Of a stretch of DNA of 64,000 nt, positions 26,157 to 34,345 are shown one piece after another. The notes below the pieces were generated by a model that worked only from the letters and a program-made list of their open reading frames with translations, had not been told where the DNA came from and searched no databases. This DNA is from Streptomyces aidingensis (lineage in GTDB: Bacteria; Actinomycetota; Actinomycetes; Streptomycetales; Streptomycetaceae), in assembly GCF_900112355.1 (NCBI RefSeq), contig NZ_FOLM01000001.1:789276-853275 (forward strand). The letters run 5' to 3'. The translations under genes and the position numbers were made by a program. Each line of letters begins with the position of its first letter. Position 1 is the first letter of the stretch.

Positions 26157-27157
26157 TCACCCGTATGAAGACCGGCCGTCCGGTGCCCGGTTCCCGCATT
26201 CTGGGCATCGGCGCCTACCGGCCCACCCGGCTGGTCGGCAACGAGACCGTGGCGGCCGGCATCGACTCCTCCGACGAGTGGATCCGCAAGCGCAGCGGCA
26301 TCACCACCCGCCGCTTCGCCGGGGACGGGGAAACCGTCATCAACATGGCCGTGGACGCCGGGCTCAAGGCCCTGGCGGGCGGCGGCGTGGCCCCCGAGGC
26401 GGTGGACGTGGTGCTGCTGGCCACCATGTCCCATCTGGAGCAGTCCCCGCCGGCCGCCCCCCGGGTGGCGCACGGCCTGGGCGCCGCCACCGCCGGAGCC
26501 ATGGACATCGGCGCCGCCTGCGCCGGGTTCTGCTACGCGCTGGGGGTGGCCGACTCGCTGATCCGGTCCGGCGCCGCCGCCCATGTGGTGGTGGTCGGCT
26601 CGGAGCGGATGAGCGACCTGGTCTCGCCCGCGGACCGGGGCACCGCCTTCCTGTTCGGCGACGGCGCCGGGGCCGTGGTGCTCGGGCCCGCCGACGAGCC
26701 GGGCATCGGGCCGGTGGCCTGGGGCGCCGAGGGCGGCGGCCACGGGCTGATCGCGCACAGCGCCCCCTGGACCGGGCTGCGCCGGGACCCGGCCGTGGAA
26801 TGGCCCACCCTGCGGATGGCCGGGCCCGAGGTGTTCCGCTGGGCGGTGCACACCGCGCCGCTGGTGGCGCGGCGCGCCCTGGAGCGGGCCGGGCTCACCC
26901 CGGCCGACATCGCGGCCTTCGTCCCGCACCAGGCCAACGCCCGGATCATCGACGCGGTGGCCAGGGAACTGCGGCTGGCCGAGAACGTGGTGGTGGCCCG
27001 CGAGGTGGTCTCCATGGGCAACACCTCGGCCGCCTCGGTGCCGCTGGCGCTGGAGGACCTGACCGGCCGCGGTGAGGTGCCCAGCGGCGGACGCGCCCTG
27101 CTGGTCGGCTTCGGCGCCGGCCTGGTGCACGCCGCCCAGGTGGTGACCCTGCCATGA
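26153..27157 (+). CDS. KASIII (FabH-like) ketosynthase 1
   Basis: The 334-aa protein has the KASIII triad: Cys123 in [11 protein letters not shown], His259 in VPHQANARI and Asn290 in MGNTSAAS. Priming-type ketosynthases condense an acyl-CoA or acyl-ACP with (methyl)malonyl units; cluster relatives also transfer acyl groups to O or N. GTG 26153 overlaps the FAAL stop and has GGGAG 7 bp upstream; ATG 26165 is an alternative. The next gene overlaps by ATGA, placing FAAL, ketosynthase and carboxylase in one tightly coupled set. Confidence 0.92.
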   Translation: MITRMKTGRPVPGSRILGIGAYRPTRLVGNETVAAGIDSSDEWIRKRSGITTRRFAGDGETVINMAVDAGLKALAGGGVAPEAVDVVLLATMSHLEQSPPAAPRVAHGLGAATAGAMDIGAACAGFCYALGVADSLIRSGAAAHVVVVGSERMSDLVSPADRGTAFLFGDGAGAVVLGPADEPGIGPVAWGAEGGGHGLIAHSAPWTGLRRDPAVEWPTLRMAGPEVFRWAVHTAPLVARRALERAGLTPADIAAFVPHQANARIIDAVARELRLAENVVVAREVVSMGNTSAASVPLALEDLTGRGEVPSGGRALLVGFGAGLVHAAQVVTLP

Positions 27158-28785
27158 CCACCACCACACCTCCCGGCACAGCCGGCGCACCCGACGCTCC
27201 CGAGGCTCCCGGCGCACCCGGGACGCCCGTCCCGCCCGGGACGGCCGGGAAGCTGGCGCGGCTGGCACGACTGCGGGAACGTGCGGCCGACCAGGCGCCG
27301 GAGCGGGCCGTGCGCCGCCAGCACGAAAAGGGCAAGCTCACCGCCCGGGAGCGGATCGGCATCCTGCTCGACCCCGGCTCCTTCCGGGAGACCGACGCCC
27401 TGCTGCGCAGCCGGGACGACGGCTCCGGCGCCGCCCGCCCGCTGGGCGACGCCGTGGTCACCGGCCGCGGCACCATCGACGGCCGCCCGGTGTGCGTCTA
27501 CGCCCACGACTTCACCCTGCTCGGCGGCAGCCTCGGCGAGGCGCTGGGCTCGAAGATCCTCAAGATCTCCGAGCTGGCCCAGCGGACCGGCTGCCCGCTG
27601 ATCGGCATCAACGACTCCGGCGGCGCCCGCATCCAGGAGGGCGTGACCTCGCTGGCGCTCTACGGCGAGATCATCCGCTCCCATGTGGAGGCCTCCGGAG
27701 TGGTGCCGCAGATCTCGGTGATGACCGGGCCGTGCGCCGGCGGCGCGGTCTACGGCCCGGCCCTGACCGATCTGGTGGTGATGGTGGACGGCATCTCCCA
27801 CATGTACGTCACCGGCCCGGACGTGCTGCGCGCCGTCACCGGCGAGCAGGTCGGCCACGACGAACTGGGCGGGGCCCACACCCATGCCAGCACCAGCGGC
27901 TGCGCCCACTACACCGCCCGGGACGAGAAGGACGCCTTCGAGTACGTGCGGCTGTTCCTGGGCTATCTGCCGTCCAACAACCTGTCCCAGCCCCCGTCCT
28001 TCCCCTCCCGTACCGACGACGAGCCCACCGAGGCCGACCTTGCCCTGGACACCCTCATCCCGGACAGCCCCTCCCGCGGCTACGACATGCTGCGGGTCAT
28101 CGAGACCGTTGTGGACGACGGCGAACTGCTGGAGGTGCACCAGCAGTTCGCCCCGAACATCATCTGCGGGCTGGCCCGGGTCGAGGGCCACAGCGTGGGC
28201 GTCGTGGCCAACCAGCCCGCGCATCTGGCCGGTGCCCTGGACTACAACGCCAGCGAGAAGGCGGCCCGCTTCATCCGCTTCTGCGACTCCTTCCACATCC
28301 CGGTGCTGACCTTCGTGGACGTGCCCGGCTTCCTCACCTCCGCGGAGCAGGAGCGGTCCGGGCTCATCCGCCGGGGCGCCAAGCTGCTCTACGCCTACTG
28401 CGAGACCACCGTGCCCACCGTCACCGTGATCACTCGCAAGGCGTACGGCGGCGGCTACGGCGTGATGGGCTCCAAGCATCTGGGCGTCGACCTCAACTTC
28501 GCCTGGGCCACCGCGGAGATCGCGGTGATGGGCGGGGCCGGCGCGGTCAGCGTGCTGGGCCGCCGCCGCATCCAGGAGGCGGCCGACCCCGAGGCCGAAC
28601 GGGCCCGGCTGGTCGCCGAGTACGAGGACACCATGTGCACCCCCTACCTGGCCGCCGAACGCGGTTATGTGGACGCCGTGATCATGCCGCACGAGACCCG
28701 GTCCGAGGTGGCCGCCGCGCTGCGCACGCTGCGGGACAAGCGCCGGTCCCGGCTGCCCCGCAAGCACGGAAACATCCCGCTGTGA
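27154..28785 (+). CDS. Acyl-CoA carboxylase beta (carboxyltransferase) subunit, PccB/AccD type
   Basis: The 543-aa protein has both carboxyltransferase halves, with [14 protein letters not shown] and [15 protein letters not shown] in the first and [14 protein letters not shown] and [16 protein letters not shown] in the second. A Pro/Ala-rich ~28-residue tail precedes the conserved part. It would make malonyl-, methylmalonyl- or longer alkylmalonyl-CoA for the two KASIII enzymes. The biotinylated alpha subunit is not in the window and is probably the shared genomic AccA. It starts in an ATGA overlap with ketosynthase 1. Confidence 0.94.
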   Translation: MTTTTPPGTAGAPDAPEAPGAPGTPVPPGTAGKLARLARLRERAADQAPERAVRRQHEKGKLTARERIGILLDPGSFRETDALLRSRDDGSGAARPLGDAVVTGRGTIDGRPVCVYAHDFTLLGGSLGEALGSKILKISELAQRTGCPLIGINDSGGARIQEGVTSLALYGEIIRSHVEASGVVPQISVMTGPCAGGAVYGPALTDLVVMVDGISHMYVTGPDVLRAVTGEQVGHDELGGAHTHASTSGCAHYTARDEKDAFEYVRLFLGYLPSNNLSQPPSFPSRTDDEPTEADLALDTLIPDSPSRGYDMLRVIETVVDDGELLEVHQQFAPNIICGLARVEGHSVGVVANQPAHLAGALDYNASEKAARFIRFCDSFHIPVLTFVDVPGFLTSAEQERSGLIRRGAKLLYAYCETTVPTVTVITRKAYGGGYGVMGSKHLGVDLNFAWATAEIAVMGGAGAVSVLGRRRIQEAADPEAERARLVAEYEDTMCTPYLAAERGYVDAVIMPHETRSEVAAALRTLRDKRRSRLPRKHGNIPL

Positions 28786-28822
28786 CGCAGCGGTCCGACG
28801 GAGACAGAACAGGAAACCCGAG

Positions 28823-29860
28823 ATGAGCACAGCCGTCACCCCGTCCGGGAGCCCCCGGCGGACCGCCGGCGCGGACCCCGCCGTCGGCGTCCTGGGCATC
28901 GGCTCCTACGTCCCTTCCGACGTGGTGCCCAACGAGGAGATCGCCGGCCCGGCCGGGGTCACCCCGGAGTGGATCGTCCGCAAGACCGGCATCCTCACCC
29001 GCCGCCGGGCCAAGCCCGACGAGGCCACCTCCGATCTGGCGGTGCAGGCCGCCCGGCAGGCCATGGAGGACGCCGGGGTGCGCGCCGCCGACCTGTCCCT
29101 GGTCATCGCGGCCACCACCACCCCCGACTGCCTGGGCCCGGCGGTGGCCTGCCTGACCGCCGGACAGCTGGAGTGCCCGCTGTCCACCGCCGCGTTCGAC
29201 ATCCACGCGGCGTGCAGCGGCTTCCTCACCGCCATGTCCACCGCGGAGAACTTCCTGCGCGCCCGGGGCGGCGGCCATGCGCTGGTGATCGGCGCCGACA
29301 CCTACACCCGGTTCGTCAACCCGGCCGACCGCCGCACCGCGGCGCTGTGGGGCGACGGCGCCGGAGCCGTGGTGCTGGGCACCGGCGCCGGCGGTCGCCG
29401 CATGCTGATCTCCCGGCAGCGCAGCTACGGCGCCGAACCGGATCTGGGCTCCATCCCCGGCGGCGGCAGCCGGGAGCCCGCCGGACCGGAGACCCTTGCC
29501 CGCGCCCGGCACACCGTGCACCTGGACGGCCGCCGGATCTCCGAGGTCCTGGCCGAACTGCTGCCGGGCATGGTCGACGACTTCCTGGCGGAGGCCGGGG
29601 TGGACCGCGCGGACATCGCCCATCTGGTCCCGCACCAGGGCAACGGCCGGATCGTGGAGAGCCTGCGGCCCATGCTCGGCCTGGCCGACGCCACCACCGT
29701 CCACGCCACCGCCCCCGACCTGGCCAACACCGGATCCGCGTCGGTGCCCCTCACCCTGCACCAGGCCGTCCGTCAGGACGCGCTGCGCCCCGGCGATCTG
29801 GTGCTGCTGATCGCGTTCGGCGCCGGCGCCGCCTTCGCGTTCACCCTGCTGCGCTGGTAA
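28823..29860 (+). CDS. KASIII (FabH-like) ketosynthase 2
   Basis: The 345-aa protein also has a complete triad: Cys131 in IHAACSGFLTA, His271 in VPHQGNGRI and Asn302 in LANTGSASVP. It differs from ketosynthase 1 throughout, so it is not a recent duplicate. Two different KASIII genes in one operon suggest two acyl starters or two roles, for example one chain-forming and one acyl-transferring. A GGAAAC-type site precedes the ATG. The NAT gene follows after 17 bp. Confidence 0.92.
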   Translation: MSTAVTPSGSPRRTAGADPAVGVLGIGSYVPSDVVPNEEIAGPAGVTPEWIVRKTGILTRRRAKPDEATSDLAVQAARQAMEDAGVRAADLSLVIAATTTPDCLGPAVACLTAGQLECPLSTAAFDIHAACSGFLTAMSTAENFLRARGGGHALVIGADTYTRFVNPADRRTAALWGDGAGAVVLGTGAGGRRMLISRQRSYGAEPDLGSIPGGGSREPAGPETLARARHTVHLDGRRISEVLAELLPGMVDDFLAEAGVDRADIAHLVPHQGNGRIVESLRPMLGLADATTVHATAPDLANTGSASVPLTLHQAVRQDALRPGDLVLLIAFGAGAAFAFTLLRW

Positions 29861-29877
29861 CCACCGAGGAGGAGAGC

Positions 29878-30726
29878 ATGACCACCACACCGGCCCAGGA
29901 CGGACTGACGGCCACCGAGGCCCCGCCGCGCCCGGACGTCGTGGATGTCGACGCCTATCTGGCGCGCATCGGCGCCGAACGGCCGGCCCGCCCGGATTAC
30001 GAGGCGCTCTGCCGGCTCCAGGAACGCCATCTGATGACGGTGCCGTTCGAGACGCTGGACTTCACCCTGGGCGAGGTGCCCAGCATGCGGGACACCGATG
30101 TGCTGGACAAGATCGTGAACCGGCGCCGGGGCGGCGGCTGCGGCGAGCTGAACTCGGCGTTCGCCCTGCTGCTGCGCGCCCTGGGCTACCGGGTGACGCT
30201 GCTCGGCGGCCGGGTGCTGCACAACGGCAAGCACTACTTCCGGGGCGTGCACAACGGGCACATGGTGCTGCGGGTGGAGCTGGAGGAGACCTATCTGGTC
30301 GATGTCGGCTTCCGCTGGGCCAGCCGCAGGCCGCTGCGGCTGCGCGAGCGCGGCGTCCAGACGGACCCGCACGGCGAATACCGCCTGGTGCACACCCCGG
30401 ACGGCGACGTGGAGATGGTGCACGACGGCGTCACCCGCTGGCGCATCGAGATGCACCCGCGCGACCTGGACGACTTCAACGCCGTGCTGTGGTACTGCGC
30501 CACCTCTCCCGACATGCCGGGCGCCGGGCAGCTCTGGGCCTCGATCGTCACTCCGGACGGCCGGGTCTCCATGTTCAACCGGGTGCTCACCGAGTACACC
30601 GACGGCGTGCGCACCGACTACCGCACGCTGACCGACGACGACGAGTTCCTGCGGGAGTTCGAGAACCGGTACGGCATCAGGCTGGAGAAGGTCCCCGATC
30701 TGGCCCCGGTCACCGAGGGCGTCTGA
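29878..30726 (+). CDS. Arylamine N-acetyltransferase family protein (NAT 2)
   Basis: The 282-aa protein shows the NAT triad Cys88 (RRGGGCGELN), His128 (HNGHMVLRV) and Asp142 (LVDVGFRW). The Cys environment GGGCGELN departs from the usual GGYCFEHN of NAT 1, suggesting a different acyl or amine pocket. The start has a strong GAGGAGGAG site. Directly after ketosynthase 2, it is well placed to condense a beta-ketoacyl thioester with the aminophenol nitrogen, after which a Knorr-type ring closure could give a quinolone. That scheme is inference. Confidence 0.9.
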   Translation: MTTTPAQDGLTATEAPPRPDVVDVDAYLARIGAERPARPDYEALCRLQERHLMTVPFETLDFTLGEVPSMRDTDVLDKIVNRRRGGGCGELNSAFALLLRALGYRVTLLGGRVLHNGKHYFRGVHNGHMVLRVELEETYLVDVGFRWASRRPLRLRERGVQTDPHGEYRLVHTPDGDVEMVHDGVTRWRIEMHPRDLDDFNAVLWYCATSPDMPGAGQLWASIVTPDGRVSMFNRVLTEYTDGVRTDYRTLTDDDEFLREFENRYGIRLEKVPDLAPVTEGV

Positions 30727-30821
30727 CCCCGGCCGCCCCCGGCCGCTGCTCCGCCGTTCGCCCGCCCCGCCCCACCCCCCCCTGTCCGTCCATCCATCCG
30801 CTTCCTCCGGAAGGTCACACC

Positions 30822-31847
30822 ATGAGCACGCCAGTACGTTGGGGACTCCTGGTCACCGGCGGCTACGCCGATGTCGCCATGCGCGCCAACGCCGGTTCCG
30901 GGACCACCGAGTTCGTCTCCGTGGCACATGACAGCGCCGCGCAGGCCGCCGAGTACGCCAAGACCGCGGGCATCGCCCGGGCCGCCGCCTCCCGCGAGGA
31001 GCTGCTGGCCGATCCGGAGGTGGAGGCGGTCTTCATCGCCCTGCACCCGGTGGACCACGCCGAGTGGGCGGTCCGCGCCCTGGAGGCCGGCAAGCATGTG
31101 ATGGTGGAGAAGCCGCTGGCGCTGACCGCGGCCGACGCCGAGCGGGTCTTCGACGCCGCCGACGCCGCCCGCCGCCAGTGCGTCGAGGGCGTGATGTTCC
31201 GCCACCACCCGCAGACCCTGCTGGCCAAGAAGCTGGTCGAGGAGGGCCGGATCGGCGAACTGCGCTACATCTACGCGGCCTGCACCGCCTCCCTGCCGCC
31301 GGACTACTTCCGCCGCGACCGCGCGCTGGGCGGCGGCGCCATGCTCGACCTGGGTGCCTTCACCCTGGCCGCGATCCGCCTGTTCGGCGGCACCCCGGAG
31401 CGGGTGTACGCCGAGGAGGTGCGCCGGGGCGGCGGCGCCGACCACAACTTCGCCGCCACCCTGCGGCTGCCCAACGATGTGCTTGCCCAGTTCGAGGTGG
31501 GCCAGGAGGTGGCCCGCGGCGACGCGCTGCACATCGTCGGCACCCTGGGCCGGGTCATCGTGCCCGATCCGTGGTTCTGCCGGGCCGAGAGCGTGGAGCT
31601 GTCGATGCAGGGCCCGCCGCCGCACGGCGACCCGGTGAGCGAGCACATCCCGGTGGACCCGGACGGCTCGCTGGGCACCACCGCGCCCTACGCGGTCTCC
31701 CGGCTCCAGTTCGACGCGGTCTCCGGAGCCATCGCGGCCGGCACCGAACTGCCCTTCGGCCGGGCGGACGCGGTGGAGCAGGCCCGGGTGACCGAGGCGC
31801 TGTTCGCCTCCGGCGCCGAGGGGAAGGCCGTCACCCTGCCGAAGTGA
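30822..31847 (+). CDS. Gfo/Idh/MocA family oxidoreductase
   Basis: The 341-aa protein has the family core ALHPVDHAEWAVRALEAGKH followed by VMVEKPLALT (about residues 70-100) and GGAMLDLGAFTLAAIRLFGG (about 170). The N-terminal dinucleotide loop usually reads GxGxxA, but here it is WGLLVTGGYADVA, so NAD(P) binding may be atypical. It probably reduces or oxidises a C-O or C=N group of an intermediate. It is the last gene of the biosynthetic operon, before a perfect 15-bp terminator hairpin. Confidence 0.88.
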   Translation: MSTPVRWGLLVTGGYADVAMRANAGSGTTEFVSVAHDSAAQAAEYAKTAGIARAAASREELLADPEVEAVFIALHPVDHAEWAVRALEAGKHVMVEKPLALTAADAERVFDAADAARRQCVEGVMFRHHPQTLLAKKLVEEGRIGELRYIYAACTASLPPDYFRRDRALGGGAMLDLGAFTLAAIRLFGGTPERVYAEEVRRGGGADHNFAATLRLPNDVLAQFEVGQEVARGDALHIVGTLGRVIVPDPWFCRAESVELSMQGPPPHGDPVSEHIPVDPDGSLGTTAPYAVSRLQFDAVSGAIAAGTELPFGRADAVEQARVTEALFASGAEGKAVTLPK

Positions 31848-31893
31848 TCCCGGTCACCGTGACCCGCCCCGCGTGAGCCGGGTCACCCCACGT

Positions 31894-31927
31894 GCCGGCC
31901 CCGGGAACCCGCGTTCCCGGGGCCGGC
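31894..31927. terminator. Terminator of the biosynthetic operon
   Basis: A perfect 15-bp stem (31894-31908 with 31913-31927) and 4-nt loop lie 47 bp after the oxidoreductase stop. Confidence 0.85.
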
Positions 31928-31989
31928 CCTTCCCTCTCCGGCCGCGGACCGGCAAAAGCCCGCCGGAAACCCCGGAACTTTCCCGGAAG

Positions 31990-32101
31990 CGGAATCCCGA
32001 GGAACGCGGGACGGCCGCCCGGGCAAACTCCGCGGAATCCGGAATGAATGCGACCGCTCTCTGTAACATGCGGGACCGATGCTGCGGAATTTCTGATTCC
32101 G
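31990..32101. promoter_or_regulatory. Cluster of CGGAAT motifs upstream of transposase-like regulator
   Basis: CGGAAT occurs at 31990, 32033, 32040 and 32085. The last forms a perfect inverted repeat with ATTCCG at 32096-32101 (5-bp spacer). Another CGGAAT is at 32412 inside the gene. The stretch is lower in GC than its surroundings. In the 538-bp gap 31848-32385 no protein gene is seen. Confidence 0.45.
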
Positions 32102-32385
32102 TATTTCCGCGGGGTGTGGCGGGATACCCGCCGGGCGGGAGCGGCGGGCGGCTGCGGTGTGGCCCGGGCACACCCCCCGAGGGCCTTCCCCACCCCTCGG
32201 GAAGCGGGAATCCGCCCTGGAAGGGCCGCCTCCACCGCCCCGGGGCACCGGTGTGCCGCTCCGCCCACCACCCGCGGGTCAACTCGGTGGTCTGCCTACC
32301 TTGGCTCCGCCCCGCCGGAAAGGCACGGTGGAAACCGGAAGCGCCGATCACGCCGACGGCGCACCGCATCTGCCAGGGGGAAACA

Positions 32386-33603
32386 TTGAGTTCTGTTGCG
32401 CGAATGACACGCGGAATCACTCAGGAATTAACGGGGGAGCCGGGTGACCGGCCGGCTCACCACATCGGCGGGGACGACCGCGCGCTCACCGGACTGACCT
32501 CGGTGCTGTTCGCCTCCCTCGCCCGCAGCGACCAGCGGCGACGGGGAACCGACTATCTGCGCGGCCTGCTGGGGGTCAGTGGCCGCCGCTCGATCCGCAA
32601 CATCGCGGCCATGCTCGGCGGCCAGGCCACCGAGCAGAGCCTGCACCACTTCATCTGCTCCTCCACCTGGGACTGGGTCCCGGTGCGGCGGGCCCTGGCC
32701 CGCTATCTGGTGGAGCGGGTCCGTCCGGCCGCCTGGGTCACCCGCCCCATGGTCATCCCCAAGGTGGGGGAGAACTCGGTGGGTGTGGACCGCCAGTACG
32801 TGCCGGAGATCGGGCAGATCCTCAACGCCCAGCACGCCGTCGGGGTGTGGGCGGCCACCGAGGAGACCAGCGTGCCGGTCAACTGGCGGCTCCAGCTCTC
32901 CGCGTCCTGGCTGGAGAACCGCACCCGGCGGCGGCAGGCCGCCATCCCGGACCATCTCACCGTGCGCACGGTGGGGGAGTGCACCGTGGAGGCGGCGCTG
33001 GAGACCGCGGCCGGCTGGGGGCTGCCGCTCCGGCCGGTGGTGCTGGACGCCCGGCAGATGGACGCCGCGGCCACGGTCCGCAGATTCCGCGGAGCCGGGG
33101 TGCCGTTCCTGGCCCGGGTGGGCGGCGACACCGCGCTCACCGTCACCGATCCGGCGCTGCCGCACCGCACCGCCGAACCGCTGTCCGCGGAGCGCATCAT
33201 GGCCACCGCCCGGGACCGGGCCCGGCCGGTGATGTGGCGGGACCACACCGAGGACGGCGCCATGCGCAGCGGACTGGCCACCACGGTCCGGGTGCGCGAG
33301 CCGCACGCCGGGCGCCCGGGCGCCGCCCCGGGCGGGCTGGCCCTGCTGGCCATCGGCGGCAGCCGCCGGCAGTGGCCGGCCGAGCTGTGGCTGACCGATA
33401 TGACCGACGCGCCGCTGCACACCCTGATCCGGCTGAGCCGGCTCACCGAGCGGATAGCGCGGGACTTCCGGGACACCGCCGACCGGCTGGGCATCCGGGA
33501 CTTCACCGGCCGCACCTACCACGGCTGGCACCGCCATGTGACGCTGGTCTCCGCCGCGCACGCACTGGCCGTGCTGCGGGCCGCGGAGCCCGAGTGGGCC
33601 TGA
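32386..33603 (+). CDS. IS701/DDE_5-type transposase homologue, probably domesticated
   Basis: The 405-aa product retains the IS701-family scaffold: SVGVDRQY, PVNWRLQLSASW, PVVLDARQMD with FRGAGVPFLARV, and C-terminal GRTYHGWHRHVTLVSAAHA. The first catalytic segment, normally IDDTGFPK in this family, reads TRPMVIPK, so the Asp residues are gone, and no terminal inverted repeats flank the gene. A TTA codon at 32428-32430 makes it a candidate bldA target. TTG 32386 with AGGGGG upstream is the probable start; ATG 32404 is an alternative. It is likely a DNA-binding regulator of the cluster rather than a mobile element. Confidence 0.75.
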   Translation: MSSVARMTRGITQELTGEPGDRPAHHIGGDDRALTGLTSVLFASLARSDQRRRGTDYLRGLLGVSGRRSIRNIAAMLGGQATEQSLHHFICSSTWDWVPVRRALARYLVERVRPAAWVTRPMVIPKVGENSVGVDRQYVPEIGQILNAQHAVGVWAATEETSVPVNWRLQLSASWLENRTRRRQAAIPDHLTVRTVGECTVEAALETAAGWGLPLRPVVLDARQMDAAATVRRFRGAGVPFLARVGGDTALTVTDPALPHRTAEPLSAERIMATARDRARPVMWRDHTEDGAMRSGLATTVRVREPHAGRPGAAPGGLALLAIGGSRRQWPAELWLTDMTDAPLHTLIRLSRLTERIARDFRDTADRLGIRDFTGRTYHGWHRHVTLVSAAHALAVLRAAEPEWA

Positions 33604-33622
33604 TGTCCCGGCGCGGGTGACG

Positions 33623-33660
33623 GGCCGGTGTGTCTCCCCGCCCGGGGGGGCGCACCGGCC
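33623..33660. terminator. Hairpin between convergent regulator genes
   Basis: GGCCGGTGTG and CGCACCGGCC pair at 9 of 10 positions, with an inner CCCCG/CGGGG. It lies between the transposase-like gene and the convergent marR gene. Confidence 0.55.
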
Positions 33661-33664
33661 GCCG

Positions 33665-34237
33665 TCACATCCGGCGCAGCCGGCCGACGGTGTCCTCGGC
33701 CACGGCGATGCTGCCCTCCAGATAGCTGGCGATGGTGGCCAGCTCCTCCCTGGAGTACTTCAGGCCCAGCTCCATATAGCCCTGCACCATCGGCTGGAAG
33801 ACCCGGGCGATCCGGGCGCTCTCCTCGGTGGGGCTGACGATCACCTTGCGCCGGTCCTGGGAATCGCGGCGGCGCTCCACATAGCCGCCGCGCTCCAGGC
33901 GGTCGATCACCCCGGTGATGGCCCCGGTGGTCAGGCCGGTGATGCGGGCCAGGTCGCCGGGGGAGAGGACCACCTCGGCGGGGACGCTCTGCAGGTAGGA
34001 GATGATCCAGGCGTCGGTCGGATGCATGCCGATGGCCCGGGCCGCGGCGTTGTTCAGGGTGAGCAGGGTCAGCCCCAGCTCCCGGCCGGTCATCATCACC
34101 TTCTGCAGCAGCCGGTCCCGTTCGGTGTCGCCGGTGCCCCGCCCCGCGGTGCCGTGGTAGCCCGCGACGGCCTCGGCTCCGGTGGCCGGCTGAGTCCTCG
34201 CCGGGGGCTCCGGCTGCCCGCTTGACGCGCTTGACAT
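33665..34237 (-). CDS. MarR-family transcriptional regulator
   Basis: The 190-aa protein has a disordered ~40-residue N-terminus and a winged helix-turn-helix. Helices are LSPGDLARITGLTTGAITGV followed by IDRLERGGYVERRRDSQDRRKVIVSPT, the typical MarR wing. It begins with ATG 34237 and AGGAG 7 bp upstream, divergent from the exporter gene. MarR proteins usually repress a neighbouring exporter and are released by phenolic ligands. The motif 15 bp upstream of its start recurs at the hemerythrin promoter, so it may control both. Confidence 0.9.
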   Translation of the reverse strand: MSSASSGQPEPPARTQPATGAEAVAGYHGTAGRGTGDTERDRLLQKVMMTGRELGLTLLTLNNAAARAIGMHPTDAWIISYLQSVPAEVVLSPGDLARITGLTTGAITGVIDRLERGGYVERRRDSQDRRKVIVSPTEESARIARVFQPMVQGYMELGLKYSREELATIASYLEGSIAVAEDTVGRLRRM

Positions 34238-34251
34238 GCGACTCCTATCCC

Positions 34252-34281
34252 CTTAGGTTTCTAATATCTTGGTAAGCAAGA
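34252..34281. promoter_or_regulatory. Candidate MarR operator, copy 2
   Basis: CTTAG (34252-34256), N7, ATATCTT (34264-34270), with inverted TTAG-N4-CTAA inside, exactly as at 2655-2673. It runs into a second inverted repeat TCTTG-GTAAG-CAAGA (34267-34281). The element lies in the 108-bp gap between the divergent marR and exporter genes. Confidence 0.6.
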
Positions 34282-34345
34282 GAGCTTGTCACTGTGATGT
34301 CTTCTGGCAAAGATACTCCATGAGGGAGAGGGTCGGGAAGTTACC

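Noticed and set aside
32386..33603. Active insertion sequence
   Set aside because: No terminal inverted repeats or target duplications found around the gene, and the first catalytic Asp segment is replaced.
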